A stretch of DNA of 64,000 nt from Dechloromonas hortensis (GCF_009469765.1 NZ_SSSQ01000005.1:1-64000); one strand, 5' to 3'. Positions 49,868-60,214 are shown, counted from the stretch's first letter. The notes: generated by a model from the sequence alone, not told the origin. Translations and numbers: made by a program.

Positions 49868-50610
49868 GGCTGGACTCCAAGAATGATGCCCTGCCGACGG
49901 AAGTCTTCGAGTAGTGCGCTGCCGAAGGCCTGGAGGCGGGCCGGGTCGGGATGTTGCAACTCATCGGCAAGCTGCCGGCAGGCGCTCTCGCCGCTGTTCG
50001 GGGCATTGCCCAGCAGCGTCATGAAGCGGTGGGTAACCGGGTTGATCTCGACGAATTCGACTAGCTCGGCCGCATTGCGATAGACCACGAGATGGGTCGG
50101 CTGCGCGCGGCGTGGCCGGTAGTCCGGGCCTATCCGGTGCACCGGCCAGGCGTAGGACAGATTGAGCAGGGCGGGATTGAGTACGATCGGCCGGGACATC
50201 AGGTCGCCGGCTGGATCGTGGGCGGCAATCGGGCAATCCATGGTGTCGACCGCCAACTCGGCCCATTCGTAATGTGCCAGTTCGGACAGCCAGGCCGGCA
50301 GTGGCTGGCGAATGCCGCCTTCGTTCAGATAGTGGACGAACTCGCCGGGAATGTCGCGGAACCACGGACTCTGCGCTTTCCAGTCGCGATAGAAGGTGCG
50401 ATTCAGCCGGCGCCAGCGCGTCTCACCCAGCAGGCTGCGACAAACCGGGAAGCAGGCATCGAGAAAGCCGGTCAGGTTGTTGAACAGCAGTTCGTTGTAC
50501 ACCTGCATCCGGCGAGCGGGAACGCCGGGCGGGCGTGGCGTGTGCCGCGGGTCGCGCAGGTGGCGGCCGAAGGCGTGCTGAAATGCCTGGAAGTCGGGTG
50601 CCTGCATCAT
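49864..50610 (-). CDS. DUF2063 partner protein (HvfC/BufC-like)
   Basis: 248 residues from the ATG at 50610; a second ATG follows at once at 50607. N-terminal DUF2063 domain: FQHAFGRHLRD and RMQVYNELLFNNLTGFLDACFPVCRSLLG. It overlaps the DUF692 gene by 4 bases. In the Hvf and bufferin systems this protein binds the precursor peptide and presents it to the DUF692 enzyme; C-terminal half has NPVTHRFMTLLGNAPNSGE. Pairing of DUF2063 with DUF692 is a reliable mark of these pathways. Confidence 0.9.
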   Translation of the reverse strand: MMQAPDFQAFQHAFGRHLRDPRHTPRPPGVPARRMQVYNELLFNNLTGFLDACFPVCRSLLGETRWRRLNRTFYRDWKAQSPWFRDIPGEFVHYLNEGGIRQPLPAWLSELAHYEWAELAVDTMDCPIAAHDPAGDLMSRPIVLNPALLNLSYAWPVHRIGPDYRPRRAQPTHLVVYRNAAELVEFVEINPVTHRFMTLLGNAPNSGESACRQLADELQHPDPARLQAFGSALLEDFRRQGIILGVQP

Positions 50611-51500
50611 GCCGCCTCGCGCCGCTTGCCGGCAGCAAACGCCTGGCGTTCGGCAATGCGGCCGATTTCGGCATTCAACGTGGCGAGGTCGGGAATGTTG
50701 AAGTCGCGCTCCAGGCAGGTCGGCACGTCGCCGATACGCTGGTAGGCGGCGTCGAGTAGCGACCACACCGGGTCGATGACTGCGGCCCCATGGGTGTCGA
50801 TAAGCAGGCCGTCCGCTTCGACGTAATGGCCGGCGACATGGACATAGCAGGTGCGTTCGAGCGGCAGTTCATCCAGGAAGACCCGTGGATCGAAAGCGAA
50901 ATTCCGGCTGTTGACGTAGATGTTGTTGACGTCGAGATGGAGCAGACAGTCGGCCTGGCGAACGATGGCGCTGATGAATTCCGTTTCTTGCATCTCTGCC
51001 CCCGGCGGGGCGACATAGTACGAGGCATTTTCGATGCCGATGCGCATGCCGAGAATGTCCTGGGCCCGACTGATGCGGTCGACCGTCCATTTGACGGCTT
51101 TTTCGCTGAGCGGAATCGGTAGCAGGTCGTAGAGCTGGCCGTCGTCGGCAGACCAGGCGAGGTGCTCGGTATACAGCGTCATGCCGTGTTCGTGCATGAA
51201 GGCCCTGATTTGCCGGAGCAGTGTTTCATCGAGCGGCACCGGGCCGCCCAGCGACAGCGACAAGCCATGGCAAACGAAGGGGTAGCGTTCGGTAAAGTAG
51301 CGCAGGTCGCGGGCCGAACGCCCCCCCAAGCCGGCCCAGTTTTCCGGAGCCAGTTCGAAGAAACTGATCGCCTCCGGCACGCCGCTCTTCAGCTCGGCAA
51401 TCAGCTCTCGCCGAAAGCCAAGCCCGGCGCCCTGAGCGAGACGGCCCGGCAGAGCGCCTCTGCCCGCAGCGGGCGGGGGGCGCAGAAATTGTTGAGGCAT
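50607..51500 (-). CDS. DUF692 multinuclear iron oxidative enzyme (HvfB/BufB-like)
   Basis: 297 residues from the ATG at 51500 with GGAGAAG upstream; the frame runs to 51548. TIM-barrel DUF692 signatures: FFELAPENW near residue 47, HGLSLSLGG near 76, TEHLAW near 112, IGIENASYYV near 159, HLDVNNIYVNSRNF and HVAGHY. The Glu, His and Asp residues form the multi-iron centre. MNIO enzymes oxidise cysteine side chains of a peptide to oxazolone/thioamide or related groups that bind copper. Substrate is most likely the 88-residue peptide encoded next door. Confidence 0.93.
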   Translation of the reverse strand: MPQQFLRPPPAAGRGALPGRLAQGAGLGFRRELIAELKSGVPEAISFFELAPENWAGLGGRSARDLRYFTERYPFVCHGLSLSLGGPVPLDETLLRQIRAFMHEHGMTLYTEHLAWSADDGQLYDLLPIPLSEKAVKWTVDRISRAQDILGMRIGIENASYYVAPPGAEMQETEFISAIVRQADCLLHLDVNNIYVNSRNFAFDPRVFLDELPLERTCYVHVAGHYVEADGLLIDTHGAAVIDPVWSLLDAAYQRIGDVPTCLERDFNIPDLATLNAEIGRIAERQAFAAGKRREAA

Positions 51501-51563
51501 CGTCTTCTCCAAGAGTACGGAGCGGGCAGGGCGAACCCCGCGCCGCAACCGGTCAATGCCTGC

Positions 51564-51830
51564 TTACTTCTTTTCGCCGCTCTTCTTGTCGGCGCCGCAC
51601 TTGGCTTCGCCACACTTGCCGTCCTTCTTCTTTTCAGTGGCCTTCTTGTCCGCACCACATTTTGCTTCGCCGCATTTGCCATCCTTCATCTTGTCGGCCT
51701 GAGCCAGCTGGTAGCCGGCTTCGAGCTTGTTGGCGCCAAACGGGTTGTCGGCGGCATGGGTGACCGGGCTCAGGGCGATGGCGGCAAAGGCCGAGCCGAC
51801 GGCCAGGGATACGAGGTTTTGCTTTTTCAT
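51564..51830 (-). CDS. Secreted Cys-rich RiPP precursor (HvfA/bufferin-like)
   Basis: 88 residues. Residues 1-26 form a signal peptide ending in THA. A short linker (about 27-50) is followed by two identical copies of KDGKCGEAKCGADKK (about residues 49-63 and 69-83) joined by ATEKK. Each copy holds two KCG motifs, like the EGKCGEGKCG motif of HvfA peptides; four cysteines are available for modification. CGGAGAAAA precedes the ATG. It is followed by the DUF692 gene after a 63-bp gap. Likely a periplasmic copper-binding peptide. Confidence 0.9.
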   Translation of the reverse strand: MKKQNLVSLAVGSAFAAIALSPVTHAADNPFGANKLEAGYQLAQADKMKDGKCGEAKCGADKKATEKKKDGKCGEAKCGADKKSGEKK

Positions 51831-51861
51831 GGTTTTCTCCGTTGGGGTCGAGGTGCTTGGA

Positions 51862-52041
51862 TCAGTCTTTTTGACTCATCCAGGCCCCCGTCGCCTGGCT
51901 CAGGAAACGGAACTGTCTTTCCATGCGTCGGCAGCCGATACAGAACGCCAGGTGCAGGCGGAACTGCAAGCGTTCCCAAAAACTGAGTCGGCGTTCCAGT
52001 TGTAGCGAGGCGAGGCGGCTGGCTTCCTTGCAAGAGATCAT
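51862..52041 (-). CDS. Short zinc-finger anti-sigma factor
   Basis: 59 residues from the ATG at 52041 (AGGAACC upstream). It has C4 (MISCKEAS) and a downstream HLAFCIGC, the H-x3-C-x2-C part of a ZAS/zf-HC2 zinc site. No membrane helix, so it is cytoplasmic. Its gene is first in the peptide operon, 31 bases before the precursor gene and divergent from the ECF sigma gene. It probably holds the sigma factor until metal or redox stress alters the zinc site. Confidence 0.82.
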   Translation of the reverse strand: MISCKEASRLASLQLERRLSFWERLQFRLHLAFCIGCRRMERQFRFLSQATGAWMSQKD

Positions 52042-52079
52042 TTCGGTTCCTGTGTCGTTGGCTTGGGGGCCTGATCGAT

Positions 52080-52106
52080 TAGTCGCCAGCCCCCTGAAAA
52101 CCTTAC
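52080..52106 (-). promoter_or_regulatory. Candidate ECF-type promoter of peptide operon
   Basis: On the minus strand GTAAGG (52106-52101) and CGACTA (52085-52080) are 15 bases apart, resembling -35 GTAACC / -10 CGA elements of SigF-like ECF promoters. Predicted start near 52072 leaves a leader of about 31 bases before the anti-sigma gene. Confidence 0.5.
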
Positions 52107-52155
52107 AAATTATTTTGCAGTATGATCGGCAGCCCTGAGTCGCCAACCTGCCGCC

Positions 52156-52728
52156 ATGAATCCAGACCCGCTGCATGACCCGGAGTTCCTCACCGCCTTG
52201 CGGCGCGACATGCTGCGTTTTGCCGAAATGCAGCTACGCGATCGGGCGCGAGCCGAGGATGCGGTTCAGGAGGCGCTGGCCGGCGCCCTGCAGGGCCAGG
52301 AGAGGTTTGCCTCGCGCGCCTCGTTACGGACCTGGGTACTGGCCATCCTCAAGAACAAGATCATCGATGTCCTGCGCCAGCGCGGACGTGAACAAAGTGC
52401 TGCGGTCGATGTCGAAAATGACGAAGATTTGAATGCCTATTTCGATCAGCGTCAGCACTGGGCTGAAGACACGCGCCCCGCCGAATGGCAGTCACCGCAG
52501 CAAGCCATCGAAAACAAGCATTTCTGGGCGGTCTTCGAGGCCTGCCTTTACCGCCTGCCCGAAACTGCGGCCCGAATCTTCACGATGCGCGAAGTCCTCG
52601 GTTTCGAGACCGACGAGATCTGCACGACTTTAGGGATCAGTAATAGCAACTGCTGGGTCCAGATGCACCGGGCAAGACTGGCGCTGCGTGCCTGTCTTGG
52701 CGCCAACTGGTTCGGCGAAGCCGCCTAG
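52156..52728 (+). CDS. ECF-type RNA polymerase sigma factor
   Basis: 190 residues. Region 2 has RAEDAVQEALAGAL and RTWVLAILKNKIIDVL; region 4 has LPETAARIFTMREVLGF and ISNSNCWVQMHRARLALR. There is no region 1 or 3, as expected for ECF factors. It is divergent from the anti-sigma gene. A -10-like TATGAT lies at 52121-52126; no good Shine-Dalgarno is seen, so translation may be low. The likely regulon includes the operon on the other strand. Confidence 0.92.
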   Translation: MNPDPLHDPEFLTALRRDMLRFAEMQLRDRARAEDAVQEALAGALQGQERFASRASLRTWVLAILKNKIIDVLRQRGREQSAAVDVENDEDLNAYFDQRQHWAEDTRPAEWQSPQQAIENKHFWAVFEACLYRLPETAARIFTMREVLGFETDEICTTLGISNSNCWVQMHRARLALRACLGANWFGEAA

Positions 52729-52744
52729 CGCCACTGGCGACGGT

Positions 52745-53011
52745 TCACGCCGGGGTTTTGGGTTTACGTTGCAACTGTCTGGCGAAGGCCGCATCGTTCT
52801 TGGTGATGCGCGGCGCCTTCTGCGGTCCGGTGGCGTTGACGAAGCGGACGAAATCATCGAGTTCGAGCGGTTCGGAGAGGCGGTTTTCGCCGCCCTCGAC
52901 CCGCTCGCGCAGTTCAAACCGGCCATTGCCGAGCAGCACCATGAAATAGCGGTCTGTCGCGCACCGTTCATTCAGGCGGGCAACGGCAGCGCTGGCGCGA
53001 GTCGAACGCAT
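52745..53011 (-). CDS. Small protein of unknown function, 88 residues
   Basis: Not recognised. Arg- and Glu-rich, no membrane helix or cysteine pair (one Cys). GGGGAAG precedes the ATG. It lies 15 bases after the stop of the 58-residue gene on the same strand and is probably cotranscribed with it. It has a pattern FMVLLGNGRFELRERVEGGE that could be a small beta-rich fold. Confidence 0.65.
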   Translation of the reverse strand: MRSTRASAAVARLNERCATDRYFMVLLGNGRFELRERVEGGENRLSEPLELDDFVRFVNATGPQKAPRITKNDAAFARQLQRKPKTPA

Positions 53012-53026
53012 GCGGTCTTCCCCGTT

Positions 53027-53203
53027 TCAGGCGGCCGGCGCCGTTTCGGTGGCGCTGGCCATGGCTACGCCTTCGTCCGCCTCGGGGGCGGCGTCATCGG
53101 TGCTTGCCTTGCCGGCGAGTTTGGCCAGGCGTTTTTCTTCCTGCTTGGCTTTCTTGGCCAGGTCTCTCTGGCGCTTTTCGAACTGATAGTTGGGTTTGGC
53201 CAA
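53027..53203 (-). CDS. Small charged protein, 58 residues (TTG start)
   Basis: Begins MAKPNYQFEKRQRDLAKKAK with a TTG start at 53203; AAGGAGG lies 4 bases upstream and no in-frame ATG exists. The N-terminal half is a very basic helix; the C-terminal half is Ala/Glu/Asp-rich and disordered. The same start is common to a conserved proteobacterial family of unknown function. It precedes the 88-residue gene. Confidence 0.75.
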   Translation of the reverse strand: MAKPNYQFEKRQRDLAKKAKQEEKRLAKLAGKASTDDAAPEADEGVAMASATETAPAA

Positions 53204-53258
53204 GTGGCCTCCTTGGTGTGCCCGCGAGGGCGGTGGGATGAGGAGTGCTCTGAGTGAA

Positions 53259-53283
53259 TGCCGAACGCATCAGGCGTACGGCA
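53259..53283. promoter_or_regulatory. Inverted repeat, possible operator or transcription pause
   Basis: TGCCGAACGC / GCGTACGGCA with a 5-base loop pairs with one A-A mismatch. It sits 56 bases upstream of the 58-residue gene and lacks a T-run, so it is more likely an operator than a terminator. Confidence 0.35.
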
Positions 53284-53397
53284 ACTTCGCTCCGGTGATC
53301 ACCCCGGGTCTGTCATGATGCCCACTTTTACGCCAGCCGTTGAATAATTATTCGCCGAGCCGGCCGAATTGGTTGGCAGATAGCAGTTTTCCGGGCC

Positions 53398-53595
53398 TTA
53401 TTTGTATTTCTTGAAGACGGTCTTGGCGTCGAGATGGGCGCGGTCCAGCGTGCAAATGCTCGGATCGTCATCGTGGCCGCTGAAGAAGTCATCAGCCTGG
53501 GCGCGCATCACCATCTTGATCGCGGCCTGGTCGCTGACATCGTATTTTTCGGTGATCAGCGTGGTCACTTCATCGAGATGTTCTTCGTAGGTCAT
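53398..53595 (-). CDS. Small acidic protein of unknown function, 65 residues
   Basis: 65 residues from the ATG at 53595, chosen because AGGGGAG lies 6 bases upstream; the frame extends to 53619. Sequence contains EEHLDEVTTLITEKYDVSDQAAIKMVMRAQ and an acidic loop FSGHDDDPS. Helical and soluble. No family recognised. It follows the VF530-like gene by 25 bases on the same strand. Confidence 0.75.
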   Translation of the reverse strand: MTYEEHLDEVTTLITEKYDVSDQAAIKMVMRAQADDFFSGHDDDPSICTLDRAHLDAKTVFKKYK

Positions 53596-53620
53596 TGGAC
53601 GCTCCCCTTTCTTATTCATG

Positions 53621-53857
53621 TTAACTGGCCTGCTGCTTGCGTCGCATCATATAGACGTAGAGCGATTCGACGCGCTCCCTGGCCCAGGGCGTCCGGCGCA
53701 GGAATTTCAGGCTTGAGGCGATACTCGGGTCGTGCGTGAAGCAGCGGATCTCGATCTGCCGTCCCAGTTCTTCCCAGCCAGAGGCCTCGACCAGCGCATG
53801 CAGAATCTTTTCCAGCGTGATGCCGTGCAGTGGATTGTTGGCTTGTGTTTCGTTCAT
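53621..53857 (-). CDS. VF530-like DNA-binding protein (DUF2132)
   Basis: 78 residues. The family motif [21 protein letters not shown] and [23 protein letters not shown] is nearly complete. VF530 proteins are small helical proteins with a proposed double-stranded DNA-binding role, known from structure only. It lies between a YkgJ-type gene and the 65-residue gene on the same strand. Confidence 0.9.
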   Translation of the reverse strand: MNETQANNPLHGITLEKILHALVEASGWEELGRQIEIRCFTHDPSIASSLKFLRRTPWARERVESLYVYMMRRKQQAS

Positions 53858-53887
53858 TGCGTTCAGACTCGGTTTTCCTGGAGCGTG

Positions 53888-54235
53888 CTAACGGCCGGTG
53901 GCCTCGATCAGCGGATAGCGCGGGTAGATTTGGCCGCCCGCAAGTAGAAGACGTTCCTCGATGCATTCGCTCGATCCCATCGCGAATTCCCGGCAAATGA
54001 AAGGGCGTCGTTCGTAAATGGTACAGCGCATGGTGTTGCGATCAAGCGCGGCACACCAGCCGTCGCCGAGCCGGCGCATCACCCAGCCGCCCCAGCGGTC
54101 TTCCTGGCTCAGGTGCACGGGGACGTCGTCGTCGCCCATCAGCAGGACTTCGAGTTGGCAGCAGCAGGCTTCGCAGTTGGCACACGATACGTCCGGGTGA
54201 TCGTCAGCAGTATCTGTGGCGGGCTTGGTATTCAT
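53888..54235 (-). CDS. YkgJ-family Zn/Fe-chelating cysteine-rich protein
   Basis: 115 residues from the ATG at 54235. Cysteine pattern CANCEACCC near residue 18, then CAALDRNTMRCTIYERRPFICREF near residue 62, matches the YkgJ family (CxxCxxCC... C...C...C). Metal binding, iron-sulfur or zinc, is a family proposal. It precedes the VF530-like gene by 30 bases and may form an operon with it. Confidence 0.9.
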   Translation of the reverse strand: MNTKPATDTADDHPDVSCANCEACCCQLEVLLMGDDDVPVHLSQEDRWGGWVMRRLGDGWCAALDRNTMRCTIYERRPFICREFAMGSSECIEERLLLAGGQIYPRYPLIEATGR

Positions 54236-54280
54236 GGGGCCGTATTGTCCCATGCCTGCGCCAGCGCTTCGCCGGCTGGC

Positions 54281-54308
54281 AAAAAAAACCCCGCCACGAG
54301 GGCGGGGT
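54281..54308 (-). terminator. Terminator of the two-gene micro-operon
   Basis: On the minus strand CCCCGCC / GGCGGGG with a 4-base loop is followed by eight T (A-run at 54281-54288 on the plus strand), 50 bases after the stop at 54358. Confidence 0.9.
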
Positions 54309-54357
54309 AACAGGGAGGTCTCGAATCGGGGGATATTCGAGAGGAGGGTAAAACGGT

Positions 54358-54540
54358 TCAGCCTTTGTCGCGACGTTTCTTCAACCAGTGGCGACTGGCG
54401 GCGATTACGACACCGGCGGCGACAGCTGCGGCGATAGCTTTCAGCGGTTCAGCCTGGCCGTCAGCCAGCCAGTCGAAACCCGCAACGCCGACAAAGACGC
54501 CTAGACTTTCGTTGATTGGCAGGTTGTCGGCGAAGGCCAT
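54358..54540 (-). CDS. Small membrane protein, 60 residues
   Basis: Starts MAFADNLPINESLGVFVGVA with one membrane helix (AIAAAVAAGVVIAASRHW) and a basic end (KKRRDKG). The ATG shares bases with the TAA of the preceding 36-codon gene (TAATG), so translation is coupled. Not recognised. Together with the upstream peptide it looks like a stress- or envelope-related micro-operon, controlled by the Rst-like sites described below. Confidence 0.7.
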   Translation of the reverse strand: MAFADNLPINESLGVFVGVAGFDWLADGQAEPLKAIAAAVAAGVVIAASRHWLKKRRDKG

Positions 54541-54650
54541 TAGCGCACCGTACGGACCGGAATGGTGGCCAGCTGCGGCTGGGCCGGCATCATGCCGAAA
54601 AAGTACTGGCGGGCGGCTTCGATAAACTGTCTGATGTTCGTGTCCAGCAT
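54540..54650 (-). CDS. Small amphipathic peptide, 36 residues
   Basis: MLDTNIRQFIEAARQYFFGM is the N-terminal half; no signal peptide or cysteine. AAAGGAGAAC lies about 6 bases before the ATG, a strong ribosome binding site. The stop overlaps the next start. Too short to name, but the ribosome binding site and coupling make it a likely gene. Confidence 0.65.
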   Translation of the reverse strand: MLDTNIRQFIEAARQYFFGMMPAQPQLATIPVRTVR

Positions 54651-54734
54651 TTCGTTGTTCTCCTTTGCTTGCTGTCAATCCATGCATCGCATTCTAGGGA
54701 GTGCAAGGCAAGGCGTCTGTTGCGCAAGCGTGCG

Positions 54735-54775
54735 TATGACGTAACGTTGCTTGATGTTCTATGACGCTTCGTAAC
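54735..54775 (-). promoter_or_regulatory. Direct-repeat site upstream of micro-operon (Rst-like)
   Basis: TATGACG occurs at 54735-54741 and 54760-54766 on the plus strand, each followed by GTAAC (54741-54745 and 54771-54775). On the minus strand the units read GTTACGTCATA and GTTACGAAGCGTCATA. RstA boxes contain GTTACA, and an RstAB-like system is encoded next to it. Confidence 0.4.
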
Positions 54776-54792
54776 AGACGCCCGGAGATGGC

Positions 54793-56229
54793 CTACTGGT
54801 GGGCTTTCCAGTCCAGCGTGAAGCGTGCGCCGCCGAGCGGTGCGGCGGCGGCGGTGGCATTGCCGCCATGCAGTTCGAGTACGCGGCGGGCGATCGCGAG
54901 ACCGAGGCCATAGCCGCCGGTCGAGCGGTCGCGCGAGCGGTCGAGGCGGGTGAAGGCGGAGAAGATATGCTCGCGCTCTTCCGGCGGGATGCCGATGCCG
55001 TCGTCGTCGACGTGGATGCGGATGCGCTCGCCATCTAGCTCAGCACTGACCGCGATCCGGCTGCTGGCGTATTTGAAGGCGTTGCGCAGCAGGTTGCGCA
55101 GCGCATAGGGCATCGCCTTGCGGTCGAGGTCGACACAGAGGTTTTCCGGCAGTTGGTCGGTGTTGACCGCGACATCGAGGTTGCGGCCGAGGAGACGGAC
55201 GCTGTCGACTTCGTCGCTCAGCCATTCGGTGAAGGGAACGCTGGAGAAATGCGGTTCCGGTGCTTCCCGCTCGAAGCGGGCGTAGGTCAGGCTGGTGTCG
55301 ATCAGTTGATCGAGTTCGTCGAGGTCGGCCTCCATCATCGACCACAGGCGTTCCCGCTCGGCCTGCTGGTCGGTCTCGGTCAGCATCTCGAGGGCGAAGC
55401 GCATGCGGGCGATCGGCGTCCGCAGTTCGTGCGAAATGCCGCAGGATAGTTCGCGGTGGGTGGCGAGCAACTGTTGGACGCGTTCGGCCATGTTGTTCAT
55501 GGTGTCGGCCAGCGGCGCGAAGAGTTGGCTGCGAGCGCTTGGTGAGCGGGCTTCGAAGTCGCCGTCGCCGAGGTCGCGGGCCGTCTGGCGCAGCGCTTCC
55601 AGGTCGCGCCAGACCGGGCGCACCCAGAACCAGAGGGCGATCCCGAAGATCAGCCCAGTCAGGCTCCAGGTCAGCAGGCGCAGGCGGAGTTCGAGCGGCA
55701 GGCGTTCGGCGAGTTCGGGGTTGCGGTTGGAGGCGAGCGGGCCGACGACGAGGACGAGGCTGCTGGTGCCAAGCCGGTGGTACATGATGTCGCCGTCGTG
55801 ATCGATGGCGATGTCGCCGGCGTCGAGCTTGACGACTTGGGGCGGGGTCAGCTTGCGGTCGAGTGACATGCGCTCGACGATGCCCAGCTTGTAGGAAAAC
55901 TTCTCGTCGAGATCCTTGATTTTTCGTTGCCAGGTGCTGCGCGGATGACGGAACAGTTCATCCTCGATCAGGGTGATCGTGCCGCGCATGAAGCGGCGGG
56001 CGTAGTCGTCGGTGATGCCGCGCTGGGCGGTGGAAATGACGAAATCAGCGGTAAAGGCGATGGCGACGAAGGAGCCCATCGCCAGCAAGTAGAAGTTGAA
56101 GAACAGCTTGGACAGGCTGTAGCGCCCGCCGCGCCAGCGCGGCAGCGAGACCCGGAAGAGCGAGCGGGCAAGGCCCTGGCTGCGCTCCTTTTCGGCGCTT
56201 TCGCCGCCGGGAAACTCAGTTCCAGTCAT
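54793..56229 (-). CDS. RstB-like sensor histidine kinase
   Basis: 478 residues. One helix near residues 42-62 and one near 195-215 enclose a periplasmic domain (RSTWQRKIKDLDEKFSYKLGIVERM). HAMP is followed by the dimerisation box GISHELRTPIARMRFALEML, N box NLLRNAFKYA and G boxes DDGIGIP and GYGLGLAIA. The first gene of the pair is the response regulator, overlapped by 14 bases. RstB assignment is by overall pattern. Confidence 0.88.
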   Translation of the reverse strand: MTGTEFPGGESAEKERSQGLARSLFRVSLPRWRGGRYSLSKLFFNFYLLAMGSFVAIAFTADFVISTAQRGITDDYARRFMRGTITLIEDELFRHPRSTWQRKIKDLDEKFSYKLGIVERMSLDRKLTPPQVVKLDAGDIAIDHDGDIMYHRLGTSSLVLVVGPLASNRNPELAERLPLELRLRLLTWSLTGLIFGIALWFWVRPVWRDLEALRQTARDLGDGDFEARSPSARSQLFAPLADTMNNMAERVQQLLATHRELSCGISHELRTPIARMRFALEMLTETDQQAERERLWSMMEADLDELDQLIDTSLTYARFEREAPEPHFSSVPFTEWLSDEVDSVRLLGRNLDVAVNTDQLPENLCVDLDRKAMPYALRNLLRNAFKYASSRIAVSAELDGERIRIHVDDDGIGIPPEEREHIFSAFTRLDRSRDRSTGGYGLGLAIARRVLELHGGNATAAAAPLGGARFTLDWKAHQ

Positions 56230-56920
56230 GCTTGCTGAACAGGTAGCCTTTGCCGCGCACGGTCTTGATCCGGGTCGGATTCTCGGGGTCGTCGTTCAGC
56301 TTCTTGCGCAGGCGTGAGATACGGGCGTCGATCGAGCGATCAAGGCCATCGAAGCCGATGCCCCGCAGTTCCTGCAGCAGGTCGTCGCGCGAAAGGACGT
56401 TGCCGGCATGGGTGGCGAGCAGCCAGAGGAGGTCGAATTCGGCGGTGGTCAGGTCGATGGTTTCGTCGCTCAGCGACGCGGTGCGTGTTGCCTGGCTGAT
56501 CCGGAATTGGCCGAAGACCATTTTTTCCGATTCGTTCTGCGGGCTGTCGCCGGCGGTCGGCAGGCGGCGCAGCAGGGCCTTGATGCGGGCGAGCAGGACG
56601 CGCGGCTGGACGGGTTTGGCGATGTAGTCGTCGGCGCCCATTTCGAGGCCGAGAATCTGGTCGAAATCCTCGTCGCGGGCGGTCAGCATCAGGATGACGC
56701 CGCGGTATTGCTGGCGCACGGCGCGGCAGACGGCGAAACCGTCCTTGCCGGGCAGCATGACGTCGAGGATCACCAGGTCCGGCTGTTCGGCCAGGATGCG
56801 TCCTTCGGCGGTGTCGCCGCGCGGTTCGATACTGACCTGCAAGTCGTTCTTGGTCAGGTACTCGGCCGTCAATTCGGCCAGTCGTTCATCGTCTTCGACG
56901 AGCAGGATACGTGTATTCAT
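56216..56920 (-). CDS. RstA-like response regulator
   Basis: 234 residues. Receiver domain with Asp in VILDVMLPGKDG and Lys in AKPVQPR; OmpR-type winged helix with LTTAEFDLLWLLATHAGNVLSRDDLL and GFDGLDRSIDARISRLRKKL. The sequence GIGFDGLDRSIDARI is typical of the RstA group. With the 478-residue kinase it forms a two-component system; nearby direct repeats upstream of the micro-operon are candidate binding sites. Confidence 0.9.
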   Translation of the reverse strand: MNTRILLVEDDERLAELTAEYLTKNDLQVSIEPRGDTAEGRILAEQPDLVILDVMLPGKDGFAVCRAVRQQYRGVILMLTARDEDFDQILGLEMGADDYIAKPVQPRVLLARIKALLRRLPTAGDSPQNESEKMVFGQFRISQATRTASLSDETIDLTTAEFDLLWLLATHAGNVLSRDDLLQELRGIGFDGLDRSIDARISRLRKKLNDDPENPTRIKTVRGKGYLFSKHDWN

Positions 56921-57050
56921 GGCGCCATCTTAATGGGGGTGAGTCCTGCGGTCCACCGGCAAAAACAGGCGATTTCCGCGAAAAATTTGCCCCAATGGCG
57001 CAGCTTGCGGTGCGGCATTGGGGCATGGGGGCCGGGCATTCGACGAGAAC

Positions 57051-58187
<1,137 letters not shown>

Positions 58188-58211
58188 TTCTTCTACCCGT
58201 CAAGTGACAAA

Positions 58212-58252
58212 GGCGCCGAGCGCCGCCGGAGGTTTCCGGTAGGCTCGGCGCC
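58212..58252 (-). promoter_or_regulatory. Hairpin between dnaK and dnaJ
   Basis: GGCGCCGAGC (58212-58221) pairs perfectly with GCTCGGCGCC (58243-58252), with an inner CCGGA/TCCGG helix. Only three T follow on the minus strand, so it is more likely an mRNA stability or partial attenuation element that sets the dnaK:dnaJ ratio than a full terminator. Confidence 0.55.
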
Positions 58253-58270
58253 GGGCTGTGAGGCCAGGAA

Positions 58271-60214
<1,944 letters not shown>

